Source: Zoogloeaceae bacterium (GTDB lineage Bacteria > Pseudomonadota > Gammaproteobacteria > Burkholderiales > Rhodocyclaceae). From it: 64,000 nucleotides of DNA. Location: assembly GCA_024235675.1 (NCBI GenBank), contig JACKLZ010000001.1:806001-870000 (forward strand), written 5' to 3'. The stretch's first letter is position 1, and each line of letters opens with the position of its first letter. The notes beneath the pieces are model-generated. The model had not been told where the DNA came from and did not search any database. It saw nothing but the letters and a program-made list of their open reading frames with translations. A program made the position numbers and the translations under genes. This document shows positions 25,762 to 33,286 of this stretch, piece after piece.

Positions 25762-26436
25762 ATGCCCCGCCCGATGAGCAAGGCCGCCATCGCCGAGATG
25801 TTCGCGCGATTCCAGGCGGCCAACCCGACACCGCAAACCGAGCTCGAGTACGCCTCGCCCTACCAGTTGCTGGTGGCGGTGGTGCTCTCGGCACAGGCCA
25901 CCGACAAGGGCGTCAACATCGCCACCCGCAAGCTGTTCGCCGCCGCGCCCACACCGGAAGCCATGGTCACCCTGGGTGAGGCGGGCGTCACCGAACACAT
26001 CAAGACCATCGGCCTGTTCCGCAACAAGGCCAGGAACGTTGTCGCGTTGTCTTACTTGCTGCTGGAGCGCCATGGCGGCGAGGTGCCGGACGATCGCGAT
26101 GCGCTCACCGCCCTGCCCGGCGTCGGCCGCAAAACGGCCAACGTGGTGCTGAACACGATTTTCCGCCAGCCGACCATGGCCGTCGACACGCACATCTTTC
26201 GACTCGCCAACCGCACCGGTCTGGCTGCCGGCAAGGATGTCGACGCCGTCGAGGCCGCACTGCTCAAACGCGTGCCCAAGCCCTACTTGCTTGATGCGCA
26301 CCACTGGCTGATTTTGCACGGGCGCTATGTATGCACGGCCCGCAAACCGGCCTGTGACCGCTGCCTGGTGCGCGACCTGTGCAACTCGCGCGACAAGACC
26401 GATCTCCCCCCGCCTGGACACTCCGATCATGTTTGA
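25762..26436 (+). CDS. nth: Endonuclease III
   Basis: A 224-residue DNA glycosylase/AP lyase that removes oxidised pyrimidines. The helix-hairpin-helix LPGVGRKTANVVLNT contains the catalytic lysine, the catalytic Asp is in AVDTHIFRLANR, and the C-terminal [4Fe-4S] loop has C-X6-C-X2-C-X5-C spacing (VCTARKPACDRCLVRDLC). Start is ATG 25762; an ATG four codons later would also suit. Its end overlaps the DUF1841 start. Cotranscription with the rsx genes is likely given the 7-bp gap. Confidence 0.96.
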   Translation: MPRPMSKAAIAEMFARFQAANPTPQTELEYASPYQLLVAVVLSAQATDKGVNIATRKLFAAAPTPEAMVTLGEAGVTEHIKTIGLFRNKARNVVALSYLLLERHGGEVPDDRDALTALPGVGRKTANVVLNTIFRQPTMAVDTHIFRLANRTGLAAGKDVDAVEAALLKRVPKPYLLDAHHWLILHGRYVCTARKPACDRCLVRDLCNSRDKTDLPPPGHSDHV

Positions 26437-26860
26437 CCCAAGCCGCGACCAAGCGCGCCACTTCTTCATCGAAGCCTGGCGCAAGCAGCGCGATGGCAAC
26501 ATCCTCACACCACTGGAAAGCATGGTGGTGGATATTGTCCAGCTGCATCCGGAATACCAGCCCCTGCTTGAAGACAAGGACGCAATCGACCACGATTTTG
26601 CGCCGGAAGACGGGCAGGTGAACCCGTTTCTGCACCTGTCGCTGCATCTTGCCATCGAGGAGCAGCTGTCGATCAATCAGCCGCCGGGACTCAAGCCGGC
26701 CTTCGCGCAACTTCAGCTCCTGAAGGGCAGCCGGCATGAGGCCTTGCACGAAGTGCTCGAATGTCTCGGCGAAGTGATCTGGACCGCGCAGCGCGACCGG
26801 CAGCCGCCCGATGGCGCGGCCTATGTCGAGGCCGTACGCAAACGCGCCGGCCTCGCCTGA
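26429..26860 (+). CDS. DUF1841 family protein
   Basis: A 143-residue soluble protein of unknown function. It fits the DUF1841 pattern seen in betaproteobacteria: FDPSRDQARHFFIEAWRK at the start, DIVQLHPEYQPLLED, NPFLHLSLHLAIEEQLSINQPPG and HEVLECLGEVIWTAQR, with a conserved histidine set that could bind metal. It starts at the ATG 26429 within the last codons of nth (overlap 8 nt). It is probably the last gene of the rsx-nth unit. I cannot assign a role. Confidence 0.88.
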   Translation: MFDPSRDQARHFFIEAWRKQRDGNILTPLESMVVDIVQLHPEYQPLLEDKDAIDHDFAPEDGQVNPFLHLSLHLAIEEQLSINQPPGLKPAFAQLQLLKGSRHEALHEVLECLGEVIWTAQRDRQPPDGAAYVEAVRKRAGLA

Positions 26861-26893
26861 GGACGGCGACCGGCGTGTTGATCAGGACAGAAT

Positions 26894-27220
26894 TCAGCGC
26901 TTGACCGAGAGCCCCGACTGCGCGGCAAAATACGCCGCAAGATCCGCCATGTCAGCCTTGCTCAGGCTCTCGACCTGCGCCGACATGATCGGGTTCTTGC
27001 GATACCCGGCTTTGTAATCGAGCAGCGCGCGATAGAGATAATCGCCATGCTGCCCGCCCAGATTCGGGAAATCCGGCGACACGCTCTGCCCGGTCTGACC
27101 ATGGCAAGCCGCGCACACGACTGACTTTTCCTTGCCAGCGGCGACATTGCCGGCCAGCGCCGACATGGGCATGATGAAGGCCGCCAGACAGCCTGCGATC
27201 AGCAATCGTTTGGTCTTCAT
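26894..27220 (-). CDS. Small periplasmic class I cytochrome c
   Basis: A 108-residue cytochrome c. After a signal peptide (LLIAGCLAAFIMPMSALA) it has one heme motif CAACH, then DFPNLGGQHGDYLYRALLDYKAG and a distal methionine in NPIMSAQVESLSKADMADLAAYFA. This resembles one half of a cytochrome c4 or a cytochrome c553-like electron carrier. Its start overlaps the stop of the other small cytochrome gene by 4 nt, so the two monohaem proteins are made together, as a split two-domain c4 might be. The electron partner is unknown. Confidence 0.93.
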   Translation of the reverse strand: MKTKRLLIAGCLAAFIMPMSALAGNVAAGKEKSVVCAACHGQTGQSVSPDFPNLGGQHGDYLYRALLDYKAGYRKNPIMSAQVESLSKADMADLAAYFAAQSGLSVKR

Positions 27221-27537
27221 TTCGTCCCTCCGTAATACGCTGCCAGATCGGCCATGTCCTGCTCACTCAGACTGGCCGCAATGGCCTGCATGGACGGGTG
27301 ACTCCGATCCCCGCGCTGATAGGCCTGAAGCGCCTGAACGATATAGGCCGGATGCTGACCGCCCAGCTTAGGCACGTGATACACCGAGGGAAATGCTGTC
27401 CGGTATCCGGGGATACCGTGACATCCGACGCACATGGATATTTTGTCTTTTGCGGCGTCGGCGTTACCTTCTACAGCCCATGCGGGGACACAGGCTGCGA
27501 CCATGGCAGTCGCAATAATGAGACGTCGTCCCTTCAT
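27217..27537 (-). CDS. Small periplasmic class I cytochrome c
   Basis: A 106-residue cytochrome c with signal peptide (IIATAMVAACVPAWA) and a single heme motif CVGCH near residue 36. VPKLGGQHPAYIVQALQAYQRGDRSHPSMQ supplies the distal Met ligand region and the tail SEQDMADLAAYYGG matches its partner. It precedes and overlaps the second cytochrome gene. The pair resembles the two halves of cytochrome c4, which shuttles electrons to terminal oxidases, but that is inference from likeness. Confidence 0.93.
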   Translation of the reverse strand: MKGRRLIIATAMVAACVPAWAVEGNADAAKDKISMCVGCHGIPGYRTAFPSVYHVPKLGGQHPAYIVQALQAYQRGDRSHPSMQAIAASLSEQDMADLAAYYGGTK

Positions 27538-27689
27538 GGAGACTCCTCTGTTGGGTTGGGGGTGTGCGGAAACGACGGACTGATTCTACGGGCAGGCTTC
27601 CGCCCGATGCAAACCATTCTCGTTTCGCTGCGGCGCACAAAAACCCGCGAAAAATCAGAAGCTTCCGCAATCACCCCGACAACACTGAG

Positions 27690-27720
27690 GTCGCCGCGCC
27701 CAGGACAGGCGCGCGGCGAC
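27690..27720 (-). terminator. GC-rich hairpin, possible terminator of the GDSL hydrolase gene
   Basis: GTCGCCGCGC pairs with GCGCGGCGAC around an 11-nt interior. It begins 9 bp beyond the stop of the minus-strand hydrolase gene. No T tract follows on either strand. Confidence 0.45.
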
Positions 27721-27728
27721 GCCACAGC

Positions 27729-28661
27729 TCAGGCGCTTCGGCGCCCGCGCATCCAGCCCATCATGCCCAATACCCCGAACACCAGCCACGCCGTTGTCGG
27801 TTCGGGCACCGATCGCGCAAAGGCCAGGCCCAGCGCAGCGTGGGCGGTCGTCGTCGGATGCACGCCGTCCCAGAACAAGGTCGTCATTTGCTCCGTCGGC
27901 GACGTCAAACACGCCAGACTATCAATACACGCACCGGTGACATTCATCATGCCGAAGTCCCCCGGCCGTGCCAGCACCTCGGAGAAGAAGTTGAAGGTAT
28001 CGAACTGGATGAAGCTGGCGTCCGGCAAGGCCAGGCCCAGACTCATGACCTCGGCGTCGAGCAGTGCGTTAAATGCCAGCGTCGCCCCGGTCATGGTGCC
28101 GGCCAGCGCCGTGCCAAGGAACTCCGGCGTACGCCCCAGATCCGGCATGTTCGGCACAAAGAAGCTGCGCGCCCCCAAGCCGTAAAGCCCCGAAATGACC
28201 GAGCCGATATTGGCGGCCGACATGGCGGGCGACATGGTCGGCTCAAAGAAGTCATTCGGCCCGCCCCACACCATGTACAACGCATTGGCGTCCGCCGCGG
28301 CGCCGCCAAGGCTCGCCGCGAACATCCCCACCTGCGCGCCCATGCCCGTGCCGTTCAGTCCAAGACTCCACAGGTAGCTGTCGTTGCCGACAATATCCAC
28401 CCCGGTCTTGGCCCCGCCATGGGCGAAGTCTTGCAAACCGATCCCCAGCGAAGCGGCCATATACTCGGCCGCTACCGGGCCATTGCTGAACCGACCACCC
28501 ACATAGGGCGCAGGAGGAAGCGCCCCACCGGTCAGCGCGGATACGTTGCCGTTGTCCGAAAGGCTGTCGCCAATCACCACCAGCGACGACCACCCAGCGT
28601 TCGCCATGGTGCAAGCCGCCGTCAACACCAGCGCCGCCCCAAGGTGACGAATTCCTATCAT
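27729..28661 (-). CDS. PEP-CTERM GDSL-type lipase/esterase
   Basis: A 310-residue exported hydrolase. Signal peptide HLGAALVLTAACTMANA, then GDSL block I VIGDSLSDNGN (nucleophile Ser), block III GGPNDF, and block V DGVHPT with catalytic Asp and His, so the triad is intact. It ends with a PEP-CTERM sorting signal: VPEPT, a hydrophobic helix (AWLVFGVLGMMGW) and the basic tail MRGRRSA. Such proteins are processed by an exosortase and linked to extracellular polysaccharide, often in floc or biofilm formers; no exosortase is in this window. The start is ATG 28661 with AAGGAG upstream. A frame extension to 28712 is unlikely. Confidence 0.94.
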   Translation of the reverse strand: MIGIRHLGAALVLTAACTMANAGWSSLVVIGDSLSDNGNVSALTGGALPPAPYVGGRFSNGPVAAEYMAASLGIGLQDFAHGGAKTGVDIVGNDSYLWSLGLNGTGMGAQVGMFAASLGGAAADANALYMVWGGPNDFFEPTMSPAMSAANIGSVISGLYGLGARSFFVPNMPDLGRTPEFLGTALAGTMTGATLAFNALLDAEVMSLGLALPDASFIQFDTFNFFSEVLARPGDFGMMNVTGACIDSLACLTSPTEQMTTLFWDGVHPTTTAHAALGLAFARSVPEPTTAWLVFGVLGMMGWMRGRRSA

Positions 28662-28770
28662 GAGATGTCTCCTTCTCGTTATTTTTGATGAACGCACCGG
28701 CGGCCCCCGCAACGCCCGTACATGAGCAACTTAGCTGCCGCCACACAATAAATCAAACACTCGTTCGATT

Positions 28771-28799
28771 CTGACAAGCCGTGGTGCGGCGCATATAAT
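28771..28799 (+). promoter_or_regulatory. Putative sigma-70 promoter of the MoxR-TIR-VWA unit
   Basis: CTGACA (28771-28776), a 17-bp spacer and a consensus TATAAT (28794-28799) lie 36 bp upstream of the MoxR gene start. This is one of the best promoter matches in the window. Confidence 0.7.
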
Positions 28800-28835
28800 C
28801 ACCGTTTCGACGACCCCGAGCCGGCAGGACATTCC

Positions 28836-29678
28836 ATGCGATTCGAAGGCAGTGACAGTTATGTCGCCACAGACGACCTGAAGCTGGCAGTAAACGCCGC
28901 CATCACCCTGCAACGCCCGCTCCTGATCAAGGGCGAGCCCGGCACCGGCAAGACCATGCTGGCCGAAGAAGTCGCAGCCGCGCTCGGCCTGCCCTTGCTG
29001 CAATGGCACATCAAGTCGACCACCAAGGCGCAGCACGGCCTGTACGAGTACGACGCGGTCTCACGCCTGCGCGACTCGCAACTCGGCGACGACAAGGTCA
29101 AGGACATCGCCAACTACATCGTCAAGGGCGTGCTGTGGCAGGCCTTTGAACAAGACACACCGTGTGTGGTGCTGATCGACGAGATCGACAAGGCCGACAT
29201 CGAGTTCCCCAACGATCTGCTGCGCGAACTCGACCGCATGGAATTCCATGTCTATGAAACACGGCAGACCATCGCCGCCAAACGCCGCCCGATCGTCGTT
29301 ATCACCTCCAATAACGAAAAGGAGCTGCCCGACGCCTTCTTGCGCCGCTGCTTCTTCCACTACATCCAGTTCCCCGACGCCGACACCATGCAACGCATCG
29401 TCGATGTCCACTACCCGGGCATCAAACCGGCCCTGCTCAAGGAAGCCATGGAAGTATTCTTCGGCCTGCGCAGCATTCCCGGCCTCAAGAAAAAGCCCTC
29501 AACCTCAGAGCTGATCGACTGGCTCAAACTGCTCATGGCCGAAGACCTGCCGCCCGAAGCCCTGCACAGCCGCGACGACCAGACCGTGCTGCCGCCCCTG
29601 CACGGCGCCCTGCTCAAGAACGAGCAAGACGTCCACCTCTTCGAACGCCTCGCCTACATGGCAAAGCGCAATCGCTAA
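28836..29678 (+). CDS. MoxR-family AAA+ ATPase
   Basis: A 280-residue AAA+ protein of the MoxR branch. Walker A is KGEPGTGKTML, Walker B VVLIDEIDKAD, the sensor region ITSNNEKELPDAFLRRC, followed by the arginine-finger region and helical lid. MoxR ATPases act as chaperones for partner proteins, often those with von Willebrand factor A domains. A VWA-domain gene lies about 2.4 kb downstream on the same strand, with a small membrane protein and a TIR-domain protein between. Start ATG 28836 follows a good promoter. Confidence 0.94.
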   Translation: MRFEGSDSYVATDDLKLAVNAAITLQRPLLIKGEPGTGKTMLAEEVAAALGLPLLQWHIKSTTKAQHGLYEYDAVSRLRDSQLGDDKVKDIANYIVKGVLWQAFEQDTPCVVLIDEIDKADIEFPNDLLRELDRMEFHVYETRQTIAAKRRPIVVITSNNEKELPDAFLRRCFFHYIQFPDADTMQRIVDVHYPGIKPALLKEAMEVFFGLRSIPGLKKKPSTSELIDWLKLLMAEDLPPEALHSRDDQTVLPPLHGALLKNEQDVHLFERLAYMAKRNR

Positions 29679-29712
29679 GCCCCGCCATTTACCTGCAACA
29701 TCGAGACACCGC

Positions 29713-29946
29713 ATGAAAGTCATCCTCTTCGCGATCGGCACCGCCGTGATGCCCATCCTCATGGTCTTCGGCTTCAGCATCTATGTCGCCGCCAGCCAGC
29801 CCTCCCCGCCCCCGCTGATCATGTCCGGCGGCGCCGGCATGCTGCTCGGACTCATCACGCTCGCCGGTTTCATCTTCTGCATTGCCGGCCTGCACCGCGC
29901 GTTCATGGCGCGCCAGCGCGCCCGTCTCGAAGCCACCGAAGACTAA
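29713..29946 (+). CDS. Small two-helix membrane protein, function unknown
   Basis: A 77-residue protein with two hydrophobic segments (ILFAIGTAVMPILMVFGFSIYVAA and MLLGLITLAGFIFCIAGL) joined by a short Pro/Gly loop, ending in a basic tail (RQRARLEATED). I do not recognise a family. It starts 34 bp after the MoxR gene and ends 49 bp before the TIR gene, all on the same strand. It may be part of the same functional unit; the codon use and spacing suggest a real gene. Confidence 0.7.
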   Translation: MKVILFAIGTAVMPILMVFGFSIYVAASQPSPPPLIMSGGAGMLLGLITLAGFIFCIAGLHRAFMARQRARLEATED

Positions 29947-29995
29947 TCGCCGCCACACCCGCGGCGCGCCACTGCTATGCTTGCAGTACGAAGGC

Positions 29996-31990
29996 ATGAG
30001 GGCTGCGAGTGTGGATGGCATCTTCATAAGCTATCGTCGGGATGATTCGGCCGGTTATGCCGGCCGCCTCTATGACCGGCTGGCGGGCCACTTTGGCCCG
30101 GGCCGGGTGTTCATGGACGTGGAAGGCATCGAGCCGGGCACGGACTTTGTCGACGCCATCGAAAACGCCGTCGCATCCTGTCGTGTCCTGATTGTCCTGA
30201 TCGGCGACGAATGGCTATCGACCACCGACGCCAGCGGCCGCCGCCGGCTCGACGACCCGCACGACTTCATCCGCCTCGAAACCCGCGCCGCGCTGGCACG
30301 CGACATTCGCGTCGTACCGGTCTTGCTCGATCGCGCGCCCATGCCGGCCTACGAGGCACTGCCTGAAGATCTCCGCCCCCTGGTGCGTCGGCAGGCGGTC
30401 GAGCTCAATCACAAGCAATGGGAAGCGACCTCCGGCGAACTCATCCGCACGCTCGAAAAAATTCTCGACACAAGCGACGCGCCCGCCCCCCCGGCAGAAC
30501 CCGAACCCGCCGCCGCCCCACCCATCGCCCCTGCCAGCCCCGCCGCGCCCATATCGCCGACCTCGCCGACCAGGCACTGGGTGCGCTGGGGCGCCCTCGC
30601 CGCCTTGATCATCGCTGCCGCCGGCACGTGGTTCGCGCTCAATCGCGACGCCCCTCCTCAAGCCCCGCCGGTCACGCCGCCCCCTGCTGCCGAAGCCCCA
30701 GCCCCTGCCGAAGCCCCCGCTACCGACGCCCCGGCCCCGGTGGCACATCTGGTCGCCGAGCAAAAAGAGGCCCGTTTCGACGCAATCTCGCTCGGCAAAA
30801 CCGCCACGCTCGAACTCAAGCTTCGCAACACCGGTCAAGCGCCCGCCGCGCTGAAGAGCACCCTGACCGACAACGCGCACGGCAGCTTCCGGATCATCGT
30901 CGACACCTGTGGTGACTCACTGCGCGCCGGCGGCGGCTGCAGCTACACACTGGCCTTCTCACCCGCCGAAGCCGGCAAATATCTGGCGGCGCTGCATGTC
31001 AGCCAACTTGCGGGTGAGCCACTGCAATGGCAACTGTCCGGCGAGGCCGAAGCCGCCGCGCCGCCTGCCCCGCTGCCGACCCCCACGCCGAACGCGCCCG
31101 TGGTCGAGCCGATACCCACGCCGCCGCCCGCCCCCAAACCGCCCCCCGCGCCGGCGCCGGCGGCACCGCGCATTCTGAGTCTCGACGCCCGTGCCGAAGC
31201 CGATGGCGCCACCATCTGCTATCGGGTCGAAAACAGCACACAACTGACGCTCACCCCCCGCCCGGGCACGCTGCCTACGACAGCCCGCAACTGCGTCAAA
31301 GTGCCTCTGTCCGCGCCCGCCACGCTGACACTCACCGCGACCGGCCCTGGCGGCAGCACGCGTCAGAATGTCCTGGCGGCCCCGAATCCGCCACCGCCGG
31401 CGCCCGCCGTATCTGCCCACCCGCAGCCCGGCGAGGCCTGGATCTATCGCACCCGCGGCAAATGGCCAACCAGCCCGGCACGCACGCTTCAATTCACCAC
31501 CGACCGGATAGACGGCAGCACCGTGTACGAAAACATGAGCGTCATCGCGCCCAAGCCGGCCCGCGCCGTGCTTCGACGCTCGCCCGGCACGCAAGCGACG
31601 ATGGTCGACTGGGGCGACATCGGCTGGGAATTCAGCCCGTGGATGGCTGCGTTCGACCCGCCCACCAATTCCGGGCGGTGGCACGGCATCAGCACGCCGA
31701 CGCTCGAAGGCCGCTGGGGCGACTGGAACACCGTGGCAAATGTCGATGGTCGCGCGCGCGTGCGCGTGCCTGCGGGCAGCTTCGACACCGTTCGCATCGA
31801 AGTCTGGAGCACCCGCCGGGCCACCGGCGGCTCCGCCATGCGCGACGTCGAGCCGGTCACCGTCCACTTCGAAGTCTGGTACGCACCCGAGGCGAAACGC
31901 TATGTCAAAATGGTGCGCACCATCAAGGCGCCAAGCCACGCCGAGATCGAAAAGGATGTCTTCGAGTTGATCGAAATCCGTGCGCGTTGA
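29996..31990 (+). CDS. TIR-domain membrane protein with Ig-like and unknown C-terminal domains
   Basis: A 664-residue multidomain protein. Residues 8-145 are a bacterial TIR domain: ISYRRDDSAGYAGRLYDRL, VFMDVEGIEPGTDFVDAIE, VLIVLIGDEWL and FIRLETRAAL, where E95 aligns with the catalytic Glu of TIR NADases. A Pro/Ala linker (162-192) leads to one membrane helix (about 198-215). Beyond it lie an Ig-like domain resembling choice-of-anchor-D modules (TATLELKLRNTG ... GGGCSYTLAFSP), a second Pro-rich linker, another beta domain, and a C-terminal beta-rich domain (PGEAWIYRTRG ... VRVPAGSFDTVRIEVW ... YAPEAKRYVKMV). The TIR part should be cytoplasmic and the rest periplasmic. The start could also be GTG 30011. 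TIR proteins can be NAD-cleaving defence effectors or scaffolds; the role here is unknown. Confidence 0.88.
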   Translation: MRAASVDGIFISYRRDDSAGYAGRLYDRLAGHFGPGRVFMDVEGIEPGTDFVDAIENAVASCRVLIVLIGDEWLSTTDASGRRRLDDPHDFIRLETRAALARDIRVVPVLLDRAPMPAYEALPEDLRPLVRRQAVELNHKQWEATSGELIRTLEKILDTSDAPAPPAEPEPAAAPPIAPASPAAPISPTSPTRHWVRWGALAALIIAAAGTWFALNRDAPPQAPPVTPPPAAEAPAPAEAPATDAPAPVAHLVAEQKEARFDAISLGKTATLELKLRNTGQAPAALKSTLTDNAHGSFRIIVDTCGDSLRAGGGCSYTLAFSPAEAGKYLAALHVSQLAGEPLQWQLSGEAEAAAPPAPLPTPTPNAPVVEPIPTPPPAPKPPPAPAPAAPRILSLDARAEADGATICYRVENSTQLTLTPRPGTLPTTARNCVKVPLSAPATLTLTATGPGGSTRQNVLAAPNPPPPAPAVSAHPQPGEAWIYRTRGKWPTSPARTLQFTTDRIDGSTVYENMSVIAPKPARAVLRRSPGTQATMVDWGDIGWEFSPWMAAFDPPTNSGRWHGISTPTLEGRWGDWNTVANVDGRARVRVPAGSFDTVRIEVWSTRRATGGSAMRDVEPVTVHFEVWYAPEAKRYVKMVRTIKAPSHAEIEKDVFELIEIRAR

Positions 31991-32050
31991 TCGCTCGACA
32001 GCCTCGCCTGCGCACGGCATCATGACAAGCCAAACCGCCGGAACCACGCT

Positions 32051-33232
32051 GTGTTGATCCCGTTTTTCCTCCATCTTCGCCAGCACAAACTGCCCGTCTC
32101 CACCAAGGAGTTCCTGACCTTGCTGGAAGGGCTTGAGCAGCGCGTGTGCGGCCACTCGATCGACGACTTCTATGTGTTCTCGCGCACCTGCCTGGTCAAG
32201 GACGAGAGCCACTACGACCGCTTCGACAAGGCCTTCGGCAGCTATTTTTCAGGTGTCACCGAAATCCCCGGCCTCAACGTCGATCTGCCCGAAGACTGGC
32301 TCAAGGCGCTGGCGACCAAGCATCTGAGCGCGGCGGAAAAAGCGGCTCTCGAAAAGCTCGGCTGGGACAGCCTGATGGACGAGTTCCGCAAGCGACTTGA
32401 AGAGCAAAAGGGACGCCACCAGGGCGGCAGCAAATGGGTAGGCACAGGCGGCACATCGCCCTTTGGCAACAACGGCTACCACCCGGAAGGCATTCGCGTC
32501 GGGGGCGACTCCGCCGGCAATCGCACCGCTGTGAAGGTGTGGGAGAAGCGCGAGTTCCGCAATCTGGACGACAGCATCGAGATCGGCACCCGCAACATCA
32601 AGGTCGCGCTGCGCCGCTTGCGTCGCTTCGCGCGCGAAGGGGCGGTCGAGGAGCTGGACCTCGACAAAACAATCTCCGCCACCGCCCGCAACGCGGGCTG
32701 GCTGGATCTGCACATGCGGCCGGAGCGTCACAATGCGGTCAAGGTGCTGATGTTTTTGGACGTGGGCGGGTCGATGGACGATCACATCAAGGTCTGCGAA
32801 GAGCTCTTCTCGGCCAGCCGCACCGAGTTCAAGCATCTGGAGTATTTCTACTTCCACAACTGCGTCTATGACTACGTGTGGCGCGACGGGCATCGCCGCC
32901 ACGCGGAACGCACGCCGACCATGGACGTGATCCACACCTATGGACCGGACTACAAGCTGATCTTTGTCGGCGACGCGACGATGAGCCCCTACGAAATCAT
33001 CCAGCCCGGCGGCGCCATCGAATACATGAATGAGGAGCCCGGCGCCGACTGGCTGCGCCGACTGCTCGAGACCTACCCCTCGGCGGCCTGGCTCAACCCC
33101 GAGCCCGAGCGCCTGTGGGAATACCGCCAGTCGATCCGCATCATCCGCGACATCGTCGGGCAAGAGCGCATGTATCCGCTCACGCTCGATGGCCTCAGCC
33201 GCGCCATCAGCGCGCTATCGAAAAAACGCTGA
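32051..33232 (+). CDS. VWA-domain protein, CoxE-like (MoxR partner)
   Basis: A 393-residue cytoplasmic protein. The N-terminal half is CoxE-like (FFLHLRQHKLPVSTKEFLTLLEGL ... DDFYVFSRTCLVKDE), then a Gly-rich stretch (GTGGTSPFGNNGYHPEG), then a VWA domain with MIDAS residues in FLDVGGSMDDH and later threonine and aspartate positions (VGDATMSPYE). Such proteins are paired with MoxR ATPases in many bacteria and help activate metalloenzymes in the characterised Cox system; here no Cox genes are visible. Start is GTG 32051. The 60-bp gap after the TIR gene allows a shared transcript. Confidence 0.92.
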   Translation: MLIPFFLHLRQHKLPVSTKEFLTLLEGLEQRVCGHSIDDFYVFSRTCLVKDESHYDRFDKAFGSYFSGVTEIPGLNVDLPEDWLKALATKHLSAAEKAALEKLGWDSLMDEFRKRLEEQKGRHQGGSKWVGTGGTSPFGNNGYHPEGIRVGGDSAGNRTAVKVWEKREFRNLDDSIEIGTRNIKVALRRLRRFAREGAVEELDLDKTISATARNAGWLDLHMRPERHNAVKVLMFLDVGGSMDDHIKVCEELFSASRTEFKHLEYFYFHNCVYDYVWRDGHRRHAERTPTMDVIHTYGPDYKLIFVGDATMSPYEIIQPGGAIEYMNEEPGADWLRRLLETYPSAAWLNPEPERLWEYRQSIRIIRDIVGQERMYPLTLDGLSRAISALSKKR

Positions 33233-33286
33233 TTCCACTACCACGCCGCTTTCACGGTATCGCTGCGTGGATCGGCGAAAGGCCCC

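Noticed and set aside
29996..31990. Calling the TIR protein a proven antiphage effector
   Set aside because: No other defence genes surround it and this TIR subfamily also occurs in signalling fusions; sequence alone does not decide.
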